The notes beneath the pieces were generated by a model. The model was not told the origin of the DNA. It ran no database searches and was given only the letters and a program-made list of their open reading frames with translations. Positions 7,756 through 17,396 of a stretch of DNA of 44,689 bases are shown piece by piece. The stretch is taken from contig DASTQL010000038.1 of NCBI GenBank assembly GCA_035761805.1, positions 1 through 44,689 on the forward strand. Direction: 5' to 3'. Within the stretch, counting starts at the first letter, position 1. Each line of letters opens with the position of its first letter. The position numbers and the translations under genes were made by a program. This DNA comes from DASTQL01 sp035761805. Its GTDB lineage: Bacteria > Actinomycetota > Actinomycetes > Jiangellales > Jiangellaceae.

Positions 7756-8115
7756 GTGAACCCCTACGTCCCGATCATCGGACTGGCCGCGCTCGCGGCG
7801 GGCTTCGCGGCGTTCTCGATCATCGCGGGCACTCTCGCCGGGCCCAAGCGCTACAACCGCGCCAAGCTCGACTCCTACGAGTGCGGCATCCAGCCGACAC
7901 CGCAGCCGGTCGGTGGGGGGCGCTTCCCGATCAAGTACTACCTCACCGCGATGACCTTCATCATCTTCGACATCGAGATCATCTTCCTCTACCCGTGGGC
8001 GGTCCGGTTCGACGCGCTGGGCACCTTCGGGTTCGTCGCGATGATGCTGTTCCTCGTGCTGATCACCGTGCCGTACGTCTTCGAGTGGCGGCGCGGCGGG
8101 CTGGACTGGGACTGA
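7756..8115 (+). CDS. nuoA: NADH-quinone oxidoreductase subunit A (complex I)
   Basis: This is the first gene of the 14-gene complex I operon. NuoA is a small membrane subunit of 119 aa with three predicted helices. The ordered loop between helices 1 and 2 holds the conserved AKLDSYECGIQP (about residues 36-47), whose Cys lies close to the quinone chamber; KYYLTAMTFIIFDIEIIFLY follows with its conserved acidic pair. The GTG start has a strong GGAG ribosome site 4-6 bases upstream. The leader carries a Rex operator and a CRP-like site. Confidence 0.96.
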   Translation: MNPYVPIIGLAALAAGFAAFSIIAGTLAGPKRYNRAKLDSYECGIQPTPQPVGGGRFPIKYYLTAMTFIIFDIEIIFLYPWAVRFDALGTFGFVAMMLFLVLITVPYVFEWRRGGLDWD

Positions 8116-8131
8116 CGGAGGACCGAGCACC

Positions 8132-8686
8132 ATGGGCATCGAGGAGAAGCTTCCGAGCGGGGTCCTGCTCTCGACCGTCGAGGGCCTGGCCGGCTACTTC
8201 CGCAAGAGCTCGTTCTGGCCGGCGACCTTCGGCCTCGCCTGCTGTGCGATCGAGATGATGGCGTCCGGCGGGCCGCGGCACGATCTGGGGCGGTTCGGCA
8301 TGGAGGTCTTCCGGGCCTCGCCCCGCCAGGCCGACCTGATGATCGTGGCCGGCCGGGTGAGCCAGAAGATGGCCCCCGTCCTGCGCCAGATCTACGACCA
8401 GATGGCCGAGCCCAAGTGGGTGCTGTCGATGGGCGTCTGCGCCTCCAGCGGCGGCATGTTCAACAACTACGCGATCGTCCAGGGCGTGGACCACGTCGTC
8501 CCGGTCGACATCTACCTGCCCGGCTGCCCCCCGCGACCGGAGATGCTCATGGACGCGATCCTCAAGCTGCACGACAAGATCCAGCACACGCCCCTTGGCG
8601 TCGACCGCGAGCGCAGCGACGCCGAGCGTGAGGAGCTGGCCCTCACCGCGACCCCCACGCACGAGATGAAGGGCCTGCTCCGTTGA
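8132..8686 (+). CDS. nuoB: NADH-quinone oxidoreductase subunit B (N2 cluster)
   Basis: NuoB carries the terminal 4Fe-4S cluster N2 that reduces menaquinone. The 184-aa protein shows all four cysteine ligands: the tandem pair in FGLACCAIEMM, one in MGVCASSGG, and one in LPGCPPRPEML. It starts 16 bp after nuoA at an ATG preceded by GGAGGAC. Its TGA overlaps the nuoC start by four bases. The 30-residue C-terminal tail is typical of actinobacterial NuoB. Confidence 0.97.
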   Translation: MGIEEKLPSGVLLSTVEGLAGYFRKSSFWPATFGLACCAIEMMASGGPRHDLGRFGMEVFRASPRQADLMIVAGRVSQKMAPVLRQIYDQMAEPKWVLSMGVCASSGGMFNNYAIVQGVDHVVPVDIYLPGCPPRPEMLMDAILKLHDKIQHTPLGVDRERSDAEREELALTATPTHEMKGLLR

Positions 8687-9423
8687 GCGACGAGGACAAG
8701 GTGGCCGGCGGCGAGCGGCTCCCCGAGGTCGCTCCGCCCACCCCGCCGCTGCCACCGGCGCACGCGCACCGCCGGGGCATGTTCGGCGCCGAGGGCTCGG
8801 GCGACACGTCCGGCTACGGCCGGCTGGTCCGGCGCGAGACCAACCCGGTCAAGCTCGCCGGCTCCAGCTCGCGGCCGTACGGCGGCTACTTCGACGAGGT
8901 CGTCGACGCCCTGGGTGCGGCGCTCGAGACGGCGGGGCAGAGCCTCGACACCGCCGTCGAGCGGGTGCTCGTCGACCGTGACGAGCTCACCCTCTTCGTC
9001 ACGCGCGAGCGGCTGCGCGACGTCGTGGGGCCGCTGCGCGACGATCCGGCACTGCGGTTCGAGATGTGCCTGGGCGTCAGCGGGGTGCACTACCCCGACG
9101 ACGACGGCCGTGAGCTGCACGCCGTGTACCCGTTCCTCTCGATCACCCACAACCGCAGGCTCCGCATCGAGGTCACCTGCCCCGACGGGGACCCGCACGT
9201 GCCGTCGATCTGCGACGTGTACCCGGCGAACAACTGGCACGAGCGCGAGACCTACGACTTCTTCGGGATCGTCTTCGACGACCACCCCGCGCTGACCAGG
9301 ATCGAGATGCCCGACGACTGGCCGGGCCACCCGCAGCGAAAGGACTACCCGCTGGGCGGGATCCCGGTGGAGTACAAGGGCGCCACGATCCCGCCGCCCG
9401 ACGAGCGGAGGGCCTACCACTGA
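8683..9423 (+). CDS. nuoC: NADH-quinone oxidoreductase subunit C
   Basis: NuoC is the 30-kDa peripheral-arm subunit that packs on NuoD and NuoB. The 246-aa product has a family-specific N-terminal extension of about 50 residues rich in Pro and Glu, then the core ending in NNWHERETYDFFGIVFDDHP and GHPQRKDYPLGGIPVEYKGA. The start is a TTG overlapping the nuoB TGA (TTGA), so translational coupling probably compensates for the weak codon. It overlaps nuoD by one base (TGATG). Confidence 0.96.
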   Translation: MSDEDKVAGGERLPEVAPPTPPLPPAHAHRRGMFGAEGSGDTSGYGRLVRRETNPVKLAGSSSRPYGGYFDEVVDALGAALETAGQSLDTAVERVLVDRDELTLFVTRERLRDVVGPLRDDPALRFEMCLGVSGVHYPDDDGRELHAVYPFLSITHNRRLRIEVTCPDGDPHVPSICDVYPANNWHERETYDFFGIVFDDHPALTRIEMPDDWPGHPQRKDYPLGGIPVEYKGATIPPPDERRAYH

Positions 9424-10799
9424 TGACCACGCGCGACGACAGCGACGTCACCTTCACCACGGCCGAGCCGGACCCCTCCCAGGAGGACCCGTACGCCGGC
9501 GTCCGTGAGACGACCGAGGGCCCCGTCTACACCGTCACCGGTCAGGACTGGGACGACGTGGTCGACGCGGCGGCGGCGGGCCAGGAGCGGGTCGTGGTCA
9601 ACATGGGCCCGCAGCACCCGTCGACGCACGGCGTGCTCCGGCTCATCCTCGAGCTCGACGGCGAGACGGTCAACGAGGCCCGGTGCGGCATCGGCTACCT
9701 GCACACCGGCATCGAGAAGAACATGGAGTACCGGACGTGGACCCAGGGGGTCACGTTCTGCACCCGCATGGACTACCTGTCGCCGTTCTTCAACGAGGCC
9801 GCCTACGTCCTGGGGATCGAGCGCCTGCTCGGTGTCACCGACGAGATCCCGACCCGCGCCACGGTCATCCGCGTCCTCATGATGGAGCTCAACCGGATCT
9901 CCTCCCATCTCGTCGCGATCGCGACCGGGGGCATGGAGCTGGGCGCGCTGACTGTCATGACCATCGGCTTCCGCGAGCGCGAGCGCACCCTCGACGTCTT
10001 CGAGCTCATCACCGGCCTGCGGATGAACCACGCCTACATCCGTCCGGGCGGCGTCGCACAGGACCTCCCGCCCGGGTCCGTCGAGCAGGTCCGCGAGTAC
10101 GTGGCCTGGATGAAGCGGCACATCCCGGAGTACGAGGCGCTCTGCAACGAGAACCCTGTCTTCCGCGGCCGGACGGTGGGCATCGGCTACCTCGACCTGG
10201 CCGGGTGCATGGCGCTCGGCATGACCGGCCCGGTCCTCCGCTCGACCGGCCTGCCCTGGGACCTGCGCAAGGCCCAGCCGTACTGCGGCTACGAGACGTA
10301 CGACTTCGAGGTGCCGACCTGGGACAGCTGCGACGCCTACGGACGCTTCCGCATCCGGGTCGAGGAGATGAAGGAGTCGCTGCGGATCATCGAGCAGTGC
10401 CTCGACCGGCTCGAGCCCGGCCCTGTGATGATCGCGGACAAGAAGATCGCCTGGCCCGCCCAGCTGGCCCTCGGGCCGGACGGCCTGGGCAACTCGCTGG
10501 ACCACATCCGCCACATCATGGGCGAGTCGATGGAGGCCCTGATCCACCACTTCAAGCTGGTGACCGAGGGCTTCCGGGTACCGGCGGGCCAGGTCTACAG
10601 CGCGGTCGAGTCGCCGCGCGGCGAGCTGGGCGTCCACGTCGTCTCCGACGGCGGCACCCGTCCCTGGCGGGCCCACTTCCGCGACCCGTCGTTCAACAAC
10701 CTGCAGGCCGTTCCGGTGATGTCGGAGGGCTCGATGGTGGCCGACGTCATCGCGGCCGTCGCCAGCATCGACCCCGTCATGGGTGGAGTGGACCGATAA
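9423..10799 (+). CDS. nuoD: NADH-quinone oxidoreductase subunit D (quinone site)
   Basis: NuoD is the 49-kDa subunit that forms most of the quinone pocket facing N2. The 458-aa protein has GPQHPSTHGVLRL (62-74), with the histidine loop that contacts the quinone head group, and RMDYLS near 115-120, whose Tyr matches the quinone-binding Tyr87 of Thermus Nqo4. The C-terminal motif LGVHVVSDGGTRPWRAHFRDPSF is intact. It is the only nuoD in the window; the second nuo cluster has none, so this protein could serve both complexes. The first 55 residues are an acidic extension. Confidence 0.97.
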   Translation: MTTRDDSDVTFTTAEPDPSQEDPYAGVRETTEGPVYTVTGQDWDDVVDAAAAGQERVVVNMGPQHPSTHGVLRLILELDGETVNEARCGIGYLHTGIEKNMEYRTWTQGVTFCTRMDYLSPFFNEAAYVLGIERLLGVTDEIPTRATVIRVLMMELNRISSHLVAIATGGMELGALTVMTIGFRERERTLDVFELITGLRMNHAYIRPGGVAQDLPPGSVEQVREYVAWMKRHIPEYEALCNENPVFRGRTVGIGYLDLAGCMALGMTGPVLRSTGLPWDLRKAQPYCGYETYDFEVPTWDSCDAYGRFRIRVEEMKESLRIIEQCLDRLEPGPVMIADKKIAWPAQLALGPDGLGNSLDHIRHIMGESMEALIHHFKLVTEGFRVPAGQVYSAVESPRGELGVHVVSDGGTRPWRAHFRDPSFNNLQAVPVMSEGSMVADVIAAVASIDPVMGGVDR

Positions 10800-10801
10800 G
10801 C

Positions 10802-11737
10802 ATGACCGCAGACACCACCGGCGCCACAGGCACCACCGACGAGCACGCCCTGCCCGGCCGAATCCGCCAGGAGATGCTCGAGATCGTCGCCCGCTACCCG
10901 CAGCCGCGCTCCGCGCTGCTCCCGATGCTGCACCTCGTCCAGTCGTACGAGGGCTACGTCACCCCGGGGGGCATCGAGCTGTGCGCTGACGTGCTCGGTC
11001 TCACCGAGGCGGAGGTCGCCGCGGTGGCGACCTTCTACACGATGTACAAGCGACGGCCGATGGGCGACTACCACGTGGGCGTCTGCACCAACACGCTGTG
11101 CGCCGTGATGGGTGGCGACGCGATCTGGACCGAACTCAGCGACCACCTCGGGATCGGGCACGACGAGACGACCGAGGACGGCGCCGTCTCGATCGAGCGG
11201 GTGGAGTGCAACGCGGCCTGCGACTACGCGCCGGTCGTCATGGTCAACTGGGAGTTCTTCGACAACCAGACGCCGGAGAGCGCACGGGAGCTGGTCGAGC
11301 AGCTGCGCGCCGGGCAGGAGGTCCGCTCCACCCGGGGCCCGCGGGTGTGCACCTTCCGCGAGGCCGAGCGGATCCTCGCCGGCTACCCGGACGGCCGCGC
11401 CACCCAGGGGCCGGCCGCGGGCCCCGCCTCGCTGGTCGGCCTCGAGCTGGCGCGTGAGCGGGGCTGGACCGCCCCTGCCGGACCCGGTGAGGAGCCGCGC
11501 ACCACCGCCGACTCCGGTGCACGGGCGGAGGGTACGGGCGACGACGTGACGGCGGCACCCGCCGGTCGGCCGCACTCCGGGACGAGTGAAGGGGTGCCGA
11601 CCGCCGAGAGCGACACCGCGCACGAGGCAGAGCCGGGGCACCGGGACGAGGCCGCCGGCGACCCGCGGGAGGCACCCCGGGACTCGCGGCCGACGACGGG
11701 CGAGTCGCCGGGCACGACGACCGAGGAGGAGAAGTGA
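10802..11737 (+). CDS. nuoE: NADH-quinone oxidoreductase subunit E
   Basis: NuoE is the 24-kDa thioredoxin-fold subunit with 2Fe-2S cluster N1a, part of the NADH-oxidising module with NuoF and NuoG. The ligands are visible in CTNTLC (about residues 98-103) and in VECNAACDYAP near 138-148. The core ends near residue 215. The remaining roughly 90 residues, to 311 aa in all, are an acidic Gly/Pro/Thr/Glu-rich tail of low complexity that looks disordered. The ATG lies two bases after the nuoD stop, and the stop overlaps the nuoF start by four bases. Confidence 0.96.
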   Translation: MTADTTGATGTTDEHALPGRIRQEMLEIVARYPQPRSALLPMLHLVQSYEGYVTPGGIELCADVLGLTEAEVAAVATFYTMYKRRPMGDYHVGVCTNTLCAVMGGDAIWTELSDHLGIGHDETTEDGAVSIERVECNAACDYAPVVMVNWEFFDNQTPESARELVEQLRAGQEVRSTRGPRVCTFREAERILAGYPDGRATQGPAAGPASLVGLELARERGWTAPAGPGEEPRTTADSGARAEGTGDDVTAAPAGRPHSGTSEGVPTAESDTAHEAEPGHRDEAAGDPREAPRDSRPTTGESPGTTTEEEK

Positions 11738-13044
11738 CCACGCTGACGCCGGTCCTCTCGGCGCACTGGGACGACGCCGACTCCTACACCCGCGCGGGCT
11801 ACGAGCGCCGCGGCGGCTACGACGCCCTGCGCACGGCCTTGCGCATGCCCCCCGACGGCGTCATCACCCTGGTCAAGGACTCCGGGCTGCGCGGGCGCGG
11901 CGGTGCCGGCTTCCCGACCGGGATGAAGTGGGGCTTCATCCCGCAGGGCGACGACAAGCCCCACTACCTCGTGGTCAACGCCGACGAGTCCGAGCCGGGG
12001 ACCTGCAAGGACATCCCGCTGATGATGGCCAACCCGCACTCCCTCGTCGAGGGCGTCATCATCTCGTCGTACGCCATCCGCGCCCGCCACGCCTTCATCT
12101 ACGTACGGGGTGAGGTGCTGCACGTCGTCCGGCGGCTCCAGCACGCCGTGCGCGAGGCCTACGACGCCGGCTACCTGGGCCGCGACGTGCTCGGCTCCGG
12201 CTACGACCTCGATCTGGTCGTCCACACCGGCGCCGGGGCCTACATCTGCGGCGAGGAGACGGCCCTGCTCGACTCCCTGGAGGGCCGCCGAGGACAGCCG
12301 CGGCTGCGTCCGCCGTTCCCGGCGGTCGCCGGGCTCTACGCGAGCCCCACGGTGATCAACAACGTCGAGTCGATCGCCTCGGTCCCCGCGATCGTGGCGC
12401 ACGGGGTCGACTGGTTCCGGACCATGGGGTCGGAGAAGTCCCCCGGCTTCACGCTCTTCTCCCTCTCCGGCCACGTCGAGCGGCCCGGTCAGTACGAGGC
12501 ACCGCTGGGGATCACCCTGCGGCAGCTCCTGGACATGGCCGGCGGGGTACGCGGCGGTCGGGAGCTGAAGTTCTGGACGCCGGGCGGCTCGTCGACGCCC
12601 CTGCTGACGGCCGAGCACCTGGACGTCCCCCTGGACTACGAGGGCGTCGCGGGCGCGGGCAGCATGCTGGGGACCAAGGCCCTGCAGATCTTCGACGACA
12701 CGACATGCGTCGTTCGTGCGGTCCTGCGCTGGACGGAGTTCTACAAGCACGAGTCGTGCGGCAAGTGCACGCCGTGCCGCGAGGGCACCTGGTGGCTCGT
12801 GCAGATCCTGCACCGGCTCGAAGAGGGGCAGGGCGACGATGCGGACCTGGAGAAGCTGCTCGACCTGTGCGACAACATCCTCGGCCGGTCGTTCTGTGCG
12901 CTGGCCGACGGCGCGGTGAGCCCGATCACCTCTTCGCTGCAGTACTTCCGGGACGAGTACGTCGAGCACTTCAGCACCGGCGGGTGCCCCTTCGACCCGG
13001 CCCTGTCCACCCTCTTCGCACCGACCGCTGGAGCGAGCACCTGA
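11734..13044 (+). CDS. nuoF: NADH-quinone oxidoreductase subunit F (NADH site)
   Basis: NuoF binds FMN and NADH and holds 4Fe-4S cluster N3. The Gly-rich NADH/FMN motif GLRGRGGAGFPTGMKW is at about 51-66, GAYICGEETALLDSLEG is near 168-184, and the N3 cysteines are in ESCGKCTPCREGTWW near 341-355 plus RSFCALADG near 386. At 436 aa it is normal length. It starts at a GTG overlapping the nuoE TGA and overlaps nuoG by one base (TGATG). Confidence 0.97.
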   Translation: MTTLTPVLSAHWDDADSYTRAGYERRGGYDALRTALRMPPDGVITLVKDSGLRGRGGAGFPTGMKWGFIPQGDDKPHYLVVNADESEPGTCKDIPLMMANPHSLVEGVIISSYAIRARHAFIYVRGEVLHVVRRLQHAVREAYDAGYLGRDVLGSGYDLDLVVHTGAGAYICGEETALLDSLEGRRGQPRLRPPFPAVAGLYASPTVINNVESIASVPAIVAHGVDWFRTMGSEKSPGFTLFSLSGHVERPGQYEAPLGITLRQLLDMAGGVRGGRELKFWTPGGSSTPLLTAEHLDVPLDYEGVAGAGSMLGTKALQIFDDTTCVVRAVLRWTEFYKHESCGKCTPCREGTWWLVQILHRLEEGQGDDADLEKLLDLCDNILGRSFCALADGAVSPITSSLQYFRDEYVEHFSTGGCPFDPALSTLFAPTAGAST

Positions 13045-15509
13045 TGACGGTCACGTCCAACGTCCCCGCCGGCGGCCCCGGAGAGGTGCGGCCGCGTGAG
13101 GACCTCGTCACCCTCACCATCGACGGCTACCAGCTGAGCGTGCCCAAGGGCACCCTGATCATCCGGGCAGCCGAGCTGATCGGCGTGCAGATCCCTCGCT
13201 TCTGCGATCACCCACTGCTCGAGCCGGTCGGGGCCTGCCGCCAGTGCCTGGTCGAGATCCCCGACGCCGGCAACGGCCGCGGGCTGCCCAAGCCGCAGGC
13301 CTCCTGCACGACGACGGTTGCCGAGGGCATGGTGGTGAAGACCCAGATGACCTCGCCGGTCGCCGACAAGGCGCAGCAGGGGCAGATGGAGTTCCTCCTC
13401 GTCAACCACCCGCTCGACTGCCCGATCTGCGACAAGGGCGGCGAGTGCCCGCTGCAGAACCAGGCCATGAGCAACGGCCGAGGGGAGTCCCGCTTCGAGG
13501 GCAGGAAGCGGACCTTCCCCAAGCCGCTCGCGATCTCGACCCAGATCCTGCTGGACCGTGAGCGCTGTGTGCTGTGTGCGCGCTGCACGCGGTTCAGCAA
13601 GGAGATTGCCGGCGACCCCTTCATCGAGCTGCTCGAGCGGGGGGCGCTGCAGCAGGTCGGCATCTACGAGAAGGAGCCGTTCGAGAGCTACTTCTCGGGC
13701 AACACCATCCAGATCTGCCCCGTGGGTGCCCTGACGTCGGCGGCCTACCGGTTCCGGGCCCGGCCCTTCGACCTGGTCTCCACCCCGACGGCCTGCGAGC
13801 ACTGCGCATCTGGGTGCGCACTGCGCGCCGACCACCGCCGGAGCAAGGTCATGCGCAGGCTCGCCGGTGACGACCCCCAGGTCAACGAGGAGTGGAACTG
13901 CGACAAGGGTCGGTTCGCCTTCGCGTACGCGGGTCTGGGTGACCGACTCACCCACCCGCTGGTGCGCGACGAGGAGTCCGGCGAGCTGGTGGCCGCGTCC
14001 TGGCCGGAGGCGCTGACCCTCGCCGCGCGGGGCCTGACCGCGGCGCGCGAGGGCGGGGGTGTCGGGGTCCTCGCCGGGGGCAGGCTGCCGGTGGAGGACG
14101 CCTACGCGTACGCGAAGTTCGCCAGGGTCGCCCTCGGCACCAACGACGTGGACTTCCGCGCCCGGCCGCACAGCGCCGAGGAGGCCGACTTCCTCACCGC
14201 GACCGTGGTCGGGACCGGCCTGGGGGTCACGTACGGCGATCTCGACGCCGCACCCGGCGTCCTGCTCGTCGGTCTCGAGCCGGAGGAGGAGTCACCGATC
14301 GTCTTCCTGCGGCTGCGCAAGGCCGCCCGCAAGCACGGCACCGCGGTGCACTCCGTCGCGCCGTTCGCGTCGCCCGGCCTGGGCAAGATGCTCGGCACGC
14401 TGGTCCCGGCCGCGCCGGGCACCGAGGCCGAGGTCCTCGACGCCGTCGCGGCGGGGGACGAGCGCGTGCGCCAGGTCAGCGAACTGCTGCGGGCCGGCGG
14501 GTCGGTGATCCTGGCCGGCGAGCGACTGGCCACCGTCCCCGGGGCGCTCTCGGCGGCCGTCCGACTGGCCGGGGACACCGGTGCCCGGCTGGCCTGGGTG
14601 CCGCGGCGGGCCGGCGAGCGCGGGGCGCTCGAGGCCGGTGCCCTGCCCACGCTGCTGCCCGGCGGTCGGCCCGTCTCCGACGCGGAGGCCCGCGTCGACG
14701 TCGGCGCCGCGTGGGGCTCGGGTTCCCTGCCGGCGCTGCCCGGGCGCGACACGACGGGCATCCTGACGGCGCTGCGAGCGGGGGAGCTGGGTGGCGCCGT
14801 CGTCGCCGGCGTGGAGGTGGCCGACCTCCCCGACCCGGCCGCCGCGCGCGAGGCGCTCACCGCTGCGGGCTTCGTGGTGAGCCTGGAGATCCGCGAGAGC
14901 GAGGTCACCGCCCTGGCCGACGTCGTGCTCCCGGTGGCGCCCGTCGTCGAGAAGTCCGGGACCTTCGTGGACTGGGAGGGGCGCGAGCGCTCGTTCCCGA
15001 CGGTGCTCGAGGGCTCCCCGGCGCTGCCCGACGGCCGCGTGCTGACGCTGCTGGCCGACGAGATGGGTGTCCGGCTGGGCCTGCCCACCGTCGAGGCCGC
15101 GCGAGCGGAGCTCGGCGAGCTCGGCCGCTGGGACGGCCCCCGCGTCGCTCCTCCTGCTGCGTCCGCGGTCGAGCCGCCCCACCCGGAGCGCGGCGAGGCG
15201 GTGCTGGCGTCCTGGCGGATGCTGCTCGACGCCGGACGGCTGCAGGACGGCGAGCCGCACCTGGCGGGGACCGCGCGCCGCCCGGTGGTCCGGTTGTCCA
15301 GGGCCACGGCCGAGGACCTCGGCGTGGGTGACGGTCACCCGGTGACCGTCACCGGCCGGCAGGGGACCATCACGCTGCCCCTCTCCATCACCGACATGCC
15401 AGACCGGGTCGTGTGGCTCCCGGGCAACTCCCCGGGCTCACGCGTGCACGCCGACCTCGGCGCCATGGCCGGCTCGGTCGTCTCGATCAGCCGCGGGGGT
15501 GCCGTGTGA
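13044..15509 (+). CDS. nuoG: NADH-quinone oxidoreductase subunit G
   Basis: NuoG is the 75-kDa iron-sulfur subunit carrying electrons from NuoF towards NuoI. The N-terminus holds the 2Fe-2S ligands (FCDHPLLEPVGACRQCLVEI, about 51-70), the His/Cys cluster HPLDCPICDKGGECPLQNQ, then CVLCARCTRF. The TACEHCASGC motif near 250 begins the molybdopterin-oxidoreductase-like domain that fills the rest of the 821 aa and has no known catalytic role here. The ATG overlaps the nuoF stop, and its TGA overlaps the nuoH start. Confidence 0.96.
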   Translation: MTVTSNVPAGGPGEVRPREDLVTLTIDGYQLSVPKGTLIIRAAELIGVQIPRFCDHPLLEPVGACRQCLVEIPDAGNGRGLPKPQASCTTTVAEGMVVKTQMTSPVADKAQQGQMEFLLVNHPLDCPICDKGGECPLQNQAMSNGRGESRFEGRKRTFPKPLAISTQILLDRERCVLCARCTRFSKEIAGDPFIELLERGALQQVGIYEKEPFESYFSGNTIQICPVGALTSAAYRFRARPFDLVSTPTACEHCASGCALRADHRRSKVMRRLAGDDPQVNEEWNCDKGRFAFAYAGLGDRLTHPLVRDEESGELVAASWPEALTLAARGLTAAREGGGVGVLAGGRLPVEDAYAYAKFARVALGTNDVDFRARPHSAEEADFLTATVVGTGLGVTYGDLDAAPGVLLVGLEPEEESPIVFLRLRKAARKHGTAVHSVAPFASPGLGKMLGTLVPAAPGTEAEVLDAVAAGDERVRQVSELLRAGGSVILAGERLATVPGALSAAVRLAGDTGARLAWVPRRAGERGALEAGALPTLLPGGRPVSDAEARVDVGAAWGSGSLPALPGRDTTGILTALRAGELGGAVVAGVEVADLPDPAAAREALTAAGFVVSLEIRESEVTALADVVLPVAPVVEKSGTFVDWEGRERSFPTVLEGSPALPDGRVLTLLADEMGVRLGLPTVEAARAELGELGRWDGPRVAPPAASAVEPPHPERGEAVLASWRMLLDAGRLQDGEPHLAGTARRPVVRLSRATAEDLGVGDGHPVTVTGRQGTITLPLSITDMPDRVVWLPGNSPGSRVHADLGAMAGSVVSISRGGAV

Positions 15510-16873
15510 GCCGGACCGTGCTCGTCCAGGACCAGATCGAGGGCTTCGGCAACGACCCCTGGTGGCTGGTCCTGATCAAGATCGTCTTCATCTTCGTCCT
15601 GCTGGTCGTCTTCACGCTCTTCAACATCTGGTTCGAGCGCCGGGTCGTTGCCCGCATGCAGCACCGGGTGGGCCCGAACCGCGTGGGACCGGCCGGGCTG
15701 CTCCAGAGCCTGGCCGACGGCGTCAAGCTGGCGCTCAAGGAGGACGTCATCCCCAAGAACGCCGACAAGGCGGTCTACTGGCTCGCGCCGGTGATCGCCG
15801 TCGTGCCGTCCTTCCTCGTCTTCGCGGTCATCCCGCTCGGTCCCGAGGTCTCCGTCTTCGGCGTCGAGACCAGGCTGCAGCTCACCGACTTCCCCGTGGC
15901 CGTCCTCTTCGTGCTGGCCGTCGCCGCCGTCGGTGTGTACGGGATCGTGCTGGGCGGCTGGTCCAGCGGCTCCACCTACCCGCTGCTCGGCGGCCTGCGA
16001 TCGAGTGCCCAGGTGATCTCGTACGAGCTCGCCATGGGGCTCTCCTTCGTGGCCGTCTTCCTCTACGCGGGGTCGATGTCGACCTCGGAGATCGTCGACG
16101 CCCAGACGTCGCTGTGGTACGCCGTCGCGCTGCTGCCGTCCTTCGCCGTCTACCTGATCTCGATGGTGGGGGAGACCAACCGGGCGCCCTTCGACCTGCC
16201 CGAGGCCGAGGGTGAGCTGGTTGGCGGGTTCCACACGGAGTACTCGTCGCTGAAGTTCGCCCTGTTCTTCCTGGCCGAGTACATCAACATGGTCAACGTC
16301 TCGGCGATCGCGGTGACGCTCTTCCTCGGCGGCTGGCGGGCGCCGTGGCCGATCAGCGCCATCGGCGACGGCTACTTCAACACCGGCTGGTGGCCGCTGC
16401 TGTGGTTCGTCGCCAAGGTCCTGCTGCTGCTCTACGTCTTCATCTGGCTGCGTGGCACCCTGCCGCGCCTGCGCTACGACCAGTTCATGGCGCTCGGGTG
16501 GAAGGTGCTCCTCCCCGTCTCGCTGCTCTGGATCTTCGTGGTCGCCGCCCTCCGGCTGGTGACCACGGGCGGGGTCGACCGGCAGACGATCATCTACTGG
16601 GGCGCGGGGATCACCGCCCTGCTGCTCGTGCTGGCCATGCTCCCCGCGCGCAGGGCGCAGGCGCCGGAGCCGTCGGAGCCCGCTGTCCGGGGGGAGGGGT
16701 TCGACGCCTTCGCGGCCGGATACCCTGTGCCGCCGATGCCCGGACAGGTGCCCGAACACGTGACCGGCTGGGCGGCCGACCAGGATGCGACGCCCGTCAG
16801 CACCGCCGCGGCACCCACCGCGACGCAGGCGGGGACCGAACGCCCGAGCGACGAGGAGAGCACCGGTGCCTAA
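15506..16873 (+). CDS. nuoH: NADH-quinone oxidoreductase subunit H
   Basis: NuoH is the membrane subunit that closes the quinone tunnel and links it to the proton pumps; the family has eight or nine helices. Conserved signatures are ERRVVARMQHRVGPNRVGP, LKEDVIPKNADK, and the acidic third loop GETNRAPFDLPEAEGELVGG with HTEYSS. The core ends near residue 390; a Pro/Ala/Glu-rich tail of about 65 residues extends the protein to 455 aa. The GTG at 15506 overlaps the nuoG TGA and is chosen over an upstream in-frame start because of that coupling. The TAA is used inside the nuoI start region. Confidence 0.96.
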   Translation: MSRTVLVQDQIEGFGNDPWWLVLIKIVFIFVLLVVFTLFNIWFERRVVARMQHRVGPNRVGPAGLLQSLADGVKLALKEDVIPKNADKAVYWLAPVIAVVPSFLVFAVIPLGPEVSVFGVETRLQLTDFPVAVLFVLAVAAVGVYGIVLGGWSSGSTYPLLGGLRSSAQVISYELAMGLSFVAVFLYAGSMSTSEIVDAQTSLWYAVALLPSFAVYLISMVGETNRAPFDLPEAEGELVGGFHTEYSSLKFALFFLAEYINMVNVSAIAVTLFLGGWRAPWPISAIGDGYFNTGWWPLLWFVAKVLLLLYVFIWLRGTLPRLRYDQFMALGWKVLLPVSLLWIFVVAALRLVTTGGVDRQTIIYWGAGITALLLVLAMLPARRAQAPEPSEPAVRGEGFDAFAAGYPVPPMPGQVPEHVTGWAADQDATPVSTAAAPTATQAGTERPSDEESTGA

Positions 16874-17396
16874 GTTCCTCGACTCCGTCGCGGGCTTCGG
16901 GGTCACCTTCCGGACCATGTTCCGCAAGGTCGAGACCGCGCAGTACCCGGAGGAGCCCCACCCCGTGGCACCCCGCTTCCACGGCCGCCACCAGCTCAAC
17001 CGGCATCCCGACGGCCTGGAGAAGTGCGTCGGCTGCGAGCTCTGCGCGTGGGCCTGCCCGGCCGACGCCATCTACGTCGAGGGCGCGCCCAACACCGAGG
17101 AGGAGCGCTACTCCCCGGGGGAGCGCTACGGCCGCGTCTACCAGATCAACTACCTGCGCTGCATCCTCTGCGGGCTGTGCATCGAGGCCTGTCCCACGCG
17201 GGCGCTCACGATGACCAACGAGTACGAGCTCGCCGACTTCACCCGCGAGTCGCTGATCTACGAGAAGCAGGACCTGCTCGCCCCGCTGCTGCCGGGCATG
17301 GAAGAGCCCCCGCACCCGCTGCGGCTCGGCGACGACGAGCGCGACTACTACCTCGGCGCGGGCCTGCGGGCGCCGGACGAGGAGGCGGCCCGATGA
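16866..17396 (+). CDS. nuoI: NADH-quinone oxidoreductase subunit I
   Basis: NuoI carries 4Fe-4S clusters N6a and N6b, which pass electrons to N2. Two ferredoxin motifs are complete: CVGCELCAWACP near 56-67 and CILCGLCIEACP near 101-112, separated by the typical ERYSPGERYGRVYQINYL segment. Length is 176 aa. The GTG at 16866 lies eight bases inside the end of nuoH. The gene ends four bases into nuoJ (ATGA). Confidence 0.96.
   Translation: MPKFLDSVAGFGVTFRTMFRKVETAQYPEEPHPVAPRFHGRHQLNRHPDGLEKCVGCELCAWACPADAIYVEGAPNTEEERYSPGERYGRVYQINYLRCILCGLCIEACPTRALTMTNEYELADFTRESLIYEKQDLLAPLLPGMEEPPHPLRLGDDERDYYLGAGLRAPDEEAAR

Noticed and set aside
8061..8070. GATCACCGTG inside nuoA as another 53-bp repeat copy
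   Set aside because: Only the first ten bases match, the partner arm is missing and it is coding sequence (LITV).
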